Positions 58,071-64,000 of a stretch of 64,000 nucleotides of DNA are shown in pieces (within the stretch, counting starts at the first letter, position 1; each line of letters begins with the position of its first letter). This DNA is from Halomonas sp. NO4. GTDB taxonomy: Bacteria > Pseudomonadota > Gammaproteobacteria > Pseudomonadales > Halomonadaceae. The stretch is from assembly GCF_010994375.1 (NCBI RefSeq), contig NZ_WHMA01000002.1:62001-126000 (forward strand), given 5' to 3'. The notes beneath the pieces are model-generated. The model was not told the DNA's origin. It saw nothing but the letters and a program-made list of their open reading frames with translations, and did no database searches. Position numbers and translations under genes: made by a program.

Positions 58071-58724
58071 TTATTTGTGGTCGCTCTTACGCACCAAATA
58101 ATCCCCCAGGCTCTGGAAGCCCTGCACCATCACCACCAGGATCGCCACGGTGATCAGCATGATGGTGGGGTTGAAGCGGTTGTAGCCGTAGCGAATGCCC
58201 AGGTCGCCGAGGCCGCCGCCGCCCACGGCGCCGGCCATGGCCGAGTAGCTCACCAGCGTCACCACGGTGACGGTCAGGGCGGTGAAGATGCCGCCGCGCG
58301 CCTCGGGGAGCAGCACCTTGGTGATGATCTGCCAGGGGGTGGCTCCCATGGACTGGGCGGCCTCCACCAGGCCGGGATTGATCTCGTTGAGCGCGCCCTC
58401 CACCAGGCGGGCGATGAAAGGGATGGCGGCGATGGTCAAGGGGACGGCGGCCGCGTTGGTGCCGATGGACGTGCCGACCAGTGCGCGCGTGAAGGGAATG
58501 ATCGCCACCATCAGGATGATGAAGGGGATGGAGCGACCGATGTTGGTGATCACGCCCAGCACGGCGTTGGTCACCGGCTGGGCCAGCACCTGGCCCGGCC
58601 GGGTGACGTAGAGCAGCACGCCCAGGGGAATGCCGATCAGGGCGGCAATCGTTCCGGAGACGGCCACCATGTAAAGGGTATCGAGCGTGGCCCGGAGGAT
58701 CAGGTCAATCATCGCGCTGGACAT
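58071..58724 (-). CDS. metI: methionine ABC transporter permease MetI
   Basis: 217-aa permease with five helices. Blocks: LDTLYMVAVSGTIAALIGIPLG (quoted in part), GRSIPFIILMVAIIPFTR, the EAA-loop VEAAQSMGATPWQIITKVLLPEA (quoted in part), and VGGGGLGDLGIRYGYNRF. ATG 58724 has GGAGG 9 nt upstream and overlaps the metN 3' end by 20 nt. Confidence 0.95.
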   Translation of the reverse strand: MSSAMIDLILRATLDTLYMVAVSGTIAALIGIPLGVLLYVTRPGQVLAQPVTNAVLGVITNIGRSIPFIILMVAIIPFTRALVGTSIGTNAAAVPLTIAAIPFIARLVEGALNEINPGLVEAAQSMGATPWQIITKVLLPEARGGIFTALTVTVVTLVSYSAMAGAVGGGGLGDLGIRYGYNRFNPTIMLITVAILVVMVQGFQSLGDYLVRKSDHK

Positions 58725-59772
58725 GGCCGAGCACCTCCACGTGCAGATCATGGGATTCGAGGTAGTCGAGGGCTTCGCGGGTCTTGGCTGGCGAGCCCAT
58801 CAGTTCGGCGATCATCAGGCCAAGCGTGCGCTCCTGGATCGACTCCACCTTGGCCTGGAGAATGCTCACGTCGACCCCGCACTCCCGGGCGAGGCGCGAG
58901 ATGAGCGGCGTGGAGACGGCGTCGCCGGAAAAGGCCAGGCGCACCACCGGGTGGGAATGCTCGCCGGGGGCTTCCTCCAGGCGTTCGATCAGAGCCCGCG
59001 GCGGCTCCAGCTTGAGAAAGTCGTTGAGGAACTCGCGGCCCAGCTGCGTCCGCGGGGCGGTGAAGAAGTCCCCCACGTCCGCTTCCTCCACCAGCTCGCC
59101 GCCGGAGATCAGGCTGACCCGGTGGCAGATCGACTTGACCACCTCCATCTCGTGGGTGATCAGCAGGATGGTCAGCCCCAGCTTCTGGTTGATGTCGCGC
59201 AGCAGGGCGAGGATCGAGCCGGTGGTCTGGGGGTCGAGCGCCGAGGTCGCCTCGTCGCACAGCAGCACCTTGGGCCGGCTGGCCAGCGCGCGGGCGATGG
59301 CCACGCGCTGTTTCTGGCCGCCGGAGAGCTGGGCCGGGTGCTGGCTCGCCTTGTCCGCCAGGCCGACCAATTCCAGCAGCGGGGTGACGCGCTCGCGGAT
59401 CGCCGCGCGTTTCATGCCCATCAGCTCCAGCGGCAGGGCGACATTGGCGAAGACGGTGCGATTGGTCAGCAGGTTGAAGTGCTGGAAGATCATGCCGATG
59501 CCGTGGCGCGCCTCGTTGAGCGCCTGGCCGGAGAGGGCGGTGAGCTCCTGGCCGTTGATCGCCACCGTGCCGGTGGTCGGGCGTTCGAGCAGGTTGACGC
59601 AGCGAACCAGGGTCGACTTGCCAGCCCCGGAAAGGCCGATCACGCCGTGGATCTGTCCTTGGGGGACATGGAAGTCGATAGCCTTCAAGGCCTGGACAGT
59701 GCGGGGCGCGCTGCCGTCATCTCGGCGCCCCTTGATGGCGTAGGTCTTGGATACGTTGTGGAGTCGAATCAT
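58705..59772 (-). CDS. metN: methionine ABC transporter ATPase MetN
   Basis: 355-aa ATPase. Walker A GLSGAGKST, signature LSGGQKQRVAIARAL, Walker B VLLCDEATSALDP, switch His in ITHEMEVV, and a C-terminal NIL/ACT domain (about 270-355) that binds methionine for feedback inhibition. First gene of metNIQ; start ATG 59772 by family alignment. Its leader carries a SAM-II riboswitch and terminator. Confidence 0.95.
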   Translation of the reverse strand: MIRLHNVSKTYAIKGRRDDGSAPRTVQALKAIDFHVPQGQIHGVIGLSGAGKSTLVRCVNLLERPTTGTVAINGQELTALSGQALNEARHGIGMIFQHFNLLTNRTVFANVALPLELMGMKRAAIRERVTPLLELVGLADKASQHPAQLSGGQKQRVAIARALASRPKVLLCDEATSALDPQTTGSILALLRDINQKLGLTILLITHEMEVVKSICHRVSLISGGELVEEADVGDFFTAPRTQLGREFLNDFLKLEPPRALIERLEEAPGEHSHPVVRLAFSGDAVSTPLISRLARECGVDVSILQAKVESIQERTLGLMIAELMGSPAKTREALDYLESHDLHVEVLGHVQRDD

Positions 59773-59817
59773 GGGTGCCACCGCAGGTGGGCGCCGGGCG
59801 GGCGAGTGCGGCGGGCG

Positions 59818-59844
59818 AAAAAAAGGCCACCCTGGCGGGTGGCC
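59818..59844 (-). terminator. attenuator terminator in the metN leader
   Basis: On the minus strand: GGCCACCC-GCCA-GGGTGGCC (8-bp stem) followed by seven T. It is 17 nt downstream of the riboswitch aptamer and 46 nt before the metN start, so it can stop transcription before the genes. Confidence 0.88.
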
Positions 59845-59860
59845 ATCAACGCTGGACACA

Positions 59861-59934
59861 CCCTTTTAGCTGCACTTCACGCCGAGGAAGGCCTCGTCGC
59901 AGGCGCCCGCAATCCGGGTACAAATCGGCGCCAA
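59861..59934 (-). ncRNA. SAM-II riboswitch (metN leader) with an extra stem-loop
   Basis: Read on the minus strand: P1 strand GGCGCC (59932-59927), a 19-nt loop GATTTGTACCCGGATTGCG, P1 partner GGCGCC (59907-59902), an inserted hairpin CGAGG-CCTT-CCTCG (59897-59884), then the tail GTGCAGCTAAAAGGG. SAM-II aptamers have the same order: P1, a 19-nt loop with GAUUU, CC and AUUGC, P1 partner, then GUAGCUAAAAAGGG forming the pseudoknot. The insertion between P1 and tail is additional. S-adenosylmethionine binding would lower metNIQ expression through the downstream terminator. The identification is from recalled consensus. Confidence 0.83.
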
Positions 59935-59948
59935 AAATGGTGCGGCGA

Positions 59949-59977
59949 ATCCTAAGACCAAAGGTGGGGCTTGTCAA
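59949..59977 (-). promoter_or_regulatory. sigma-70 promoter of metNIQ leader
   Basis: TTGACA (59972-59977), 17-bp spacer, TAGGAT (59949-59954) on the minus strand. Transcription would start just before the riboswitch. The remaining 59978-60171 shows no feature apart from the ribE ribosome site. Confidence 0.8.
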
Positions 59978-60171
59978 TGCCTCCTGGATGGCTTTGGCGC
60001 CATGCGGGAAAAGTGCAGAAGTATCCACTAGATCATGCTGTCTGTTTCATAAGATGTCCTGTCTTGAGTGGTGTGGGTCGGCCGGGTGGATGGACGCCAC
60101 GGCCGTGACTACCTACACTGCACCGCTCGATTCCATCTTCCCGACTCGCGGGAGCAGCGTGAGGAGCGCCC

Positions 60172-60804
60172 ATGTTCACAGGCATCATTCAGGGAATGGC
60201 CGAGATCGTCGCCATCGAGGAGGCGGAGGCGTTTCGCACGCACGTGGTGATCTTGCCGGAAGCCCTGCGCCAGGGCCTTGAAACCGGGGCGTCGGTTTCC
60301 CACAACGGGGTCTGCCTGACGGTGACGGCCATCGACGGAGAGCGGGTCAGCTTCGATCTGATGCGCGAGACCCTGGCCGTGACCAATCTCGGTGCACTGG
60401 CGGTGGGCGACCGCGTCAACGTCGAGCGAGCGGCGCGCTTCGGCGACGAGGTGGGTGGTCACGCCATGTCGGGCCATGTCATGGCGATGGGCGAGCTGGT
60501 CGAGCTCGATGAAGCCCCCAACAACCGCCGCCTGTGGTTCGAGGTGCCGTCGCCGCTGGGCCGTTTCCTGTTCGCCAAGGGCTATATCGGCGTGGACGGC
60601 GCTAGCCTGACCGTCGGTGCGGTGCGCCCGGCCGCGGCCGATCATGGGCCGCGCTTCTGCGTCGACCTGATTCCCGAGACGCTCTCGCGCACCACCATGG
60701 GCGAGCGTGCCCCCGGCGATCGCGTCAACATCGAGATCGACCCGCAGACCCAGGCCATCGTCGAGACGGTGGAGCGCGTACTGGCGTCCCGCTTCCCCGG
60801 CTGA
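60172..60804 (+). CDS. ribE: riboflavin synthase, alpha chain
   Basis: 210-aa enzyme making riboflavin from two 6,7-dimethyl-8-ribityllumazine molecules. Two lumazine-binding repeats: MFTGIIQGMAEIVAI with HNGVCLTVTAI and ERAARFGDEVGGHAMSGHV (first), FAKGYIGVDGASLTVG and FCVDLIPETLSRTTMG (second). GAGGAG precedes the ATG. No FMN riboswitch was seen upstream. Confidence 0.95.
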   Translation: MFTGIIQGMAEIVAIEEAEAFRTHVVILPEALRQGLETGASVSHNGVCLTVTAIDGERVSFDLMRETLAVTNLGALAVGDRVNVERAARFGDEVGGHAMSGHVMAMGELVELDEAPNNRRLWFEVPSPLGRFLFAKGYIGVDGASLTVGAVRPAAADHGPRFCVDLIPETLSRTTMGERAPGDRVNIEIDPQTQAIVETVERVLASRFPG

Positions 60805-60875
60805 GGCGGCGTCGGGCCTGCGTTGGCCGTCATGCTGGCGTATGGCCCGCACTTTGCTTATACAGAGCGAACCGT

Positions 60876-60900
60876 GCCGCCAACCGGTGGCCTTGGCGGC
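60876..60900 (+). promoter_or_regulatory. leader hairpin upstream of the purine permease
   Basis: GCCGCCAA/TTGGCGGC 8-bp stem with a 9-nt loop, 87 nt before the permease start, followed by GC-rich sequence without a U-tract. No known purine riboswitch class is recognised. Confidence 0.4.
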
Positions 60901-60986
60901 CTCGCATCGCGGGGCCCCTTTGGTTACCATGTGCGGCTTTTCTCGCCCCTGCTGGAATACCAGCCCAAGTGCGCAGGAATACCAAG

Positions 60987-62288
60987 ATGAAGAACCTGAT
61001 CGACAGCCACTTCAAGCTCACCGAGCACAACACCAGCGTGAAGACCGAGGTCATTGCCGGGATTACCACCTTCCTGACCATGGCCTACATCATCTTCGTC
61101 AACCCCAGCATCCTGTCCCAGACCGGCATGGATTCCGGCGCCGTCTTCGTGGCCACCTGTCTGGCGGCAGCGTTCGGCTGCTTGATCATGGGGCTGTGGG
61201 CCAACTACCCGATTGCCCAGGCACCCGGCATGGGCCTCAACGCCTTCTTCACCTACGGCGTGGTGATGGGCATGGGCTACAGCTGGGAGGCCGCGCTGGG
61301 GGCGGTGTTCTTCTCGGGCTTCATCTTCTTCCTGCTCAGCGTGTTCAAGGTGCGCGAGTGGATCATTCACTCCATTCCACTCTCGCTGCGCCTGGGCATT
61401 GCCGCCGGCATCGGCCTCTTCCTGGCCATGATCGCGCTGCAGAACGCCGGCATCGTGGTGGCCAACGAAGCGACCTTCGTGGCCTTGGGCGATCTCTCCG
61501 AGCCGGCGGCCATCTATGCCTTGCTGGGCTTCTTCGCCATCACCGCCATGGCCTACCTCAAGGTCACCGGGGCAGTGATGATCGGTATCCTGGCGATCAC
61601 CGTGCTGGGCATGGTGCTGGGGCACAACGAGTACGGCGGCCTGCTCTCCATGCCGCCTTCCATCGCGCCCACCTTCATGGCGCTGGATCTCGCCGGCGCG
61701 CTGGATGTCGCCATGCTCAGCGTCATCTTCGCCTTCTTGTTCGTCGACCTCTTCGATACCTCCGGCACCCTGGTGGGCGTGGCGCAGCGCGGCGGCCTGC
61801 TCGACAAGGACGGCAAGCTCCCGCGCCTCAATCGCGCCATGATGTCCGACAGCAGCGCCTCCATGGCGGGGGCGCTGCTGGGTACCTCGACCACCACCAG
61901 CTACATCGAATCGGCGGCTGGCATCGCTTCCGGCGGGCGTACCGGCCTCACCGCCGTGGTGGTGGCGATCCTCTTCCTGGTGAGCCTGTTCTTCGCGCCG
62001 CTGGCCGGGTCGATCCCCGCCTACGCCACGGCCGGTGCTTTGCTTTACGTGGCCGTGTTGATGGCCGGCAGCCTGGCGCATGCCAACTGGGAGGATCCCA
62101 CCGACGCTGCCCCGGTGCTGATCGCGGCGCTCGCTATGCCGCTGACGTTCTCCATTGCCGAGGGCATTGCGCTGGGCTTCATCAGCTATGCTGCGATCAA
62201 GACGCTCTCCGGGCGTTTCCGGGACCTCAACCCCGCAGTGGTCGTGCTGGCGATCCTCTTCGTGCTGAAATTCCTGTTCCTTGACTGA
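60987..62288 (+). CDS. NCS2-family purine (guanine/hypoxanthine-type) permease
   Basis: 433-aa inner-membrane permease of the AzgA/GhxP-like branch. Blocks: [51 protein letters not shown] and [20 protein letters not shown] with conserved Thr/Glu of helix 10. About 12-14 helices. Followed by apt and gpt, which supports a purine-base salvage role. ATG 60987 with AGGAA upstream. Confidence 0.93.
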   Translation: MKNLIDSHFKLTEHNTSVKTEVIAGITTFLTMAYIIFVNPSILSQTGMDSGAVFVATCLAAAFGCLIMGLWANYPIAQAPGMGLNAFFTYGVVMGMGYSWEAALGAVFFSGFIFFLLSVFKVREWIIHSIPLSLRLGIAAGIGLFLAMIALQNAGIVVANEATFVALGDLSEPAAIYALLGFFAITAMAYLKVTGAVMIGILAITVLGMVLGHNEYGGLLSMPPSIAPTFMALDLAGALDVAMLSVIFAFLFVDLFDTSGTLVGVAQRGGLLDKDGKLPRLNRAMMSDSSASMAGALLGTSTTTSYIESAAGIASGGRTGLTAVVVAILFLVSLFFAPLAGSIPAYATAGALLYVAVLMAGSLAHANWEDPTDAAPVLIAALAMPLTFSIAEGIALGFISYAAIKTLSGRFRDLNPAVVVLAILFVLKFLFLD

Positions 62289-62311
62289 TCACCCTTCCAC
62301 CGAGACCTGCG

Positions 62312-62857
62312 ATGAGCATCTACGGCGACTACATCAAGTCCGTGATTCGAACCGTCCCCGACTGGCCGCAGCCGGGGGTCAATTTCCGCGACATCACCCC
62401 GTTGCTGCAGAACAGTGCGGCGTTTCGCAAGCTGATCGACAGCTTCGTGCACCGCTACCAGGAGATGGAGATCGATGCTGTCGCCGCCATCGATGCGCGC
62501 GGGTTCATCATCGGTGCGCCGCTGGCCTACGAGCTGGGCTGCAGCTTCGTTCCGGTGCGCAAGAAGGGCAAGCTGCCGTTTCGCACCATCAGCGAGACCT
62601 ACACCCTGGAATACGGCCAGGCCGAGGTGGAGCTGCATTCCGACGCCTTCCGCGAGGGCGACCGTATCCTGATCATGGACGATCTCATCGCCACCGGCGG
62701 CACCATGCTGGCGGCGGCCAAGCTGATCACTCGCAGCGGCGGCCAGGTGGTGGAAACCGCCACCATCATCGACCTGCCCGATATCGGCGGGTCGGAGAAG
62801 ATCCGCGAGGCGGGCTACAGCGTCTTCGCGGTCTGTTCCTTCACCGAGGACGAGTGA
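62312..62857 (+). CDS. apt: adenine phosphoribosyltransferase
   Basis: 181-aa salvage enzyme (adenine plus PRPP to AMP). N-terminal [43 protein letters not shown], and the PRPP-binding motif [17 protein letters not shown]. It begins 23 nt after the permease stop and sits just upstream of gpt. Confidence 0.97.
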   Translation: MSIYGDYIKSVIRTVPDWPQPGVNFRDITPLLQNSAAFRKLIDSFVHRYQEMEIDAVAAIDARGFIIGAPLAYELGCSFVPVRKKGKLPFRTISETYTLEYGQAEVELHSDAFREGDRILIMDDLIATGGTMLAAAKLITRSGGQVVETATIIDLPDIGGSEKIREAGYSVFAVCSFTEDE

Positions 62858-62864
62858 CGCGGCC

Positions 62865-63344
62865 ATGAGTACCCATCGCTACCACCAGCATTTCACCGTC
62901 TCCTGGGACCAGCTGCACCGCGACGTGCGCGAGCTGTGCCACCGCCTGATCGAACGCGACTTCCAGGGCATCGTGGCCGTCACCCGCGGGGGCCTGATCC
63001 CTGCGGCCCTCTTTGCCCGCGAGCTTAACGTGCGGCTGATCGACACCGTCTGCATCAAGAGCTACGACCATATGGACCAGGGCGGCCTCAAGGTGCTCAA
63101 GGGCGTGGATCACGACGGCGAGGGCTGGCTGCTGGTCGACGATCTGGTGGACACCGGCAAGACCGCCCGCAAGGTGCGCGAGATGCTGCCCAAGGCGCAC
63201 TTCGTCACCGTCTACGCCAAGCCCGAGGGCAAGCCGCTGGTCGACCAGTACCTCACCGAGGTGGCCCAGGACTGCTGGATCCAGTTCCCCTGGGACATGG
63301 GCGTGGCCTACGTGGAGCCCCTGGCCGACCAGGTCAAGCGCTGA
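62865..63344 (+). CDS. gpt: xanthine (guanine) phosphoribosyltransferase
   Basis: 159-aa salvage enzyme of the E. coli Gpt type. Seen: [42 protein letters not shown] motif [15 protein letters not shown] and the base-binding [15 protein letters not shown]. Starts 7 nt after apt, so the permease, apt and gpt form one salvage operon. Confidence 0.95.
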   Translation: MSTHRYHQHFTVSWDQLHRDVRELCHRLIERDFQGIVAVTRGGLIPAALFARELNVRLIDTVCIKSYDHMDQGGLKVLKGVDHDGEGWLLVDDLVDTGKTARKVREMLPKAHFVTVYAKPEGKPLVDQYLTEVAQDCWIQFPWDMGVAYVEPLADQVKR

Positions 63345-63347
63345 GCC

Positions 63348-64000
63348 ATGGGCACGCCGCTTCCCGACAGCTGGCAGCAGTGGCTGGGCAGTGAATTCGG
63401 CGCGCCCTACATGCAGGCGCTGCGCGACTTCCTGGCCGCCGAGAAGGCGGCCAGGAAGGTGATCTACCCGTACTCGTCGGACTGGTTTCGCGCCTTCGAG
63501 CTCACGCCGCTCGACCGTGTCAAGGTGGTGATCCTCGGCCAGGATCCCTATCACGGCCCGGGCCAGGCCCACGGCCTGTGCTTCTCGGTACGCCCCGGCG
63601 TTCGTGTGCCGCCTTCGCTGGTCAATATCTACAAGGAGCTCGCCGCCGACGTCGGCTTTCGGCCGGTCGATCACGGTTGCCTGGAGCACTGGGCGCGCCA
63701 GGGCGTGTTGCTGCTCAACACCTCGCTGACGGTGGAAGAGGGCAACGCCGGCTCGCATCGCGGCAAGGGCTGGGAGACCTTCACCGATCGCGCCATCGAG
63801 ACCGTCAACGCCCATGCCGAGCCCTCGGTGTTTCTGCTGTGGGGCAGCCATGCCCGCCAGAAGAAGGCGCTGGTGGATACGTCCCGACACCTGGTGCTGG
63901 AGTCGCCCCACCCGTCGCCGCTCTCCGCCCATCGCGGCTTCTTCGGCAATCACCACTTCTCGCGGGCCAACGCTTTCCTCGAGCAGCACGACCGCGAGCC
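63348..64000 (+). CDS. ung: uracil-DNA glycosylase, 3' end outside window
   Basis: 217 residues visible of about 225. Removes uracil from DNA. Catalytic motif [17 protein letters not shown] near residues 62-78, [37 protein letters not shown], and the minor-groove loop [16 protein letters not shown] with catalytic His. It starts 3 nt after gpt. The window ends within the last few codons. Confidence 0.96.
   Translation, partial: MGTPLPDSWQQWLGSEFGAPYMQALRDFLAAEKAARKVIYPYSSDWFRAFELTPLDRVKVVILGQDPYHGPGQAHGLCFSVRPGVRVPPSLVNIYKELAADVGFRPVDHGCLEHWARQGVLLLNTSLTVEEGNAGSHRGKGWETFTDRAIETVNAHAEPSVFLLWGSHARQKKALVDTSRHLVLESPHPSPLSAHRGFFGNHHFSRANAFLEQHDRE

Noticed and set aside
59846..60028. 60-codon open frame in the metN leader (minus strand), possibly a leader peptide
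   Set aside because: Its codons cover the SAM-II aptamer and the -10/-35 region, it starts upstream of the predicted transcription start, and it has no run of Met codons.
59990..60171. Possible FMN riboswitch before ribE
   Set aside because: None of the conserved RFN element blocks is present, and the gap is too short after the divergent metN promoter.

Overview
The window (about 65-70% G+C, dense, almost every gene in short operons with 1-4 nt overlaps) looks like a chromosome segment of a Halomonas-type gammaproteobacterium. The organism call is an inference. It rests on gene content: urt plus ure nitrogen scavenging, a TctABC tricarboxylate system, an EhuB-type ectoine-binding protein, a phasin, an NSS-family sodium symporter, fumC, a glp cluster, hda, dcd, mrp, and purM-purN.

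Layout. 1-5.7 kb: gltB (5' end cut off) and gltD. 5.7-9 kb: recQ (minus), a DUF99 gene and an alpha/beta hydrolase. 9.1-15.6 kb: a four-gene SMC-type operon (MukB/JetC-like ATPase, MukE/JetB-like, MukF/JetA-like, Toprim JetD-like) joined by 4-nt overlaps. This is a Wadjet/MksBEFG-type plasmid-defence candidate with the ATPase gene first. 15.6-19 kb: a thiamine-binding protein, hppD behind TyrR-like boxes, and a sodium symporter. 19-26 kb: an IclR-TctD-TctE-binding-protein regulatory operon (minus) divergent from tctCBA. 26-37.6 kb: urtABCDE and ureDABCEFG, each preceded by a near-consensus sigma-54 promoter and NtrC-like sites, so urea uptake and hydrolysis are probably induced together under nitrogen limitation. 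A small His-rich membrane protein closes the ure cluster.

37.6-49 kb: membrane and envelope proteins, mrp, dcd, a 7-bp tandem repeat, purMN, perM, hda, an orphan EhuB-like protein, a lipoprotein and a phasin. 49-56 kb: an FNR-type regulator, a ferritin-like protein, fumC, and glpD/glpR divergent from glpK with a GlpR operator over the glpK promoter. 56.2-56.5 kb: two nearly identical tRNA-Val(GAC) genes. 56.5-60 kb: free-methionine-sulfoxide reductase and metNIQ. metN has a leader with a sigma-70 promoter, a SAM-II riboswitch carrying an extra stem-loop, and an intrinsic terminator. A 142-bp palindromic element lies between metI and metQ. 60-64 kb: ribE, a purine permease, apt, gpt and ung (3' end cut off).

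The main items for follow-up are the Wadjet-like operon, the SAM-II leader, the paired NtrC/sigma-54 control regions, the palindromic element in the met operon, and the IclR/two-component/binding-protein operon. No insertion sequence, prophage, integrase or CRISPR array was seen.
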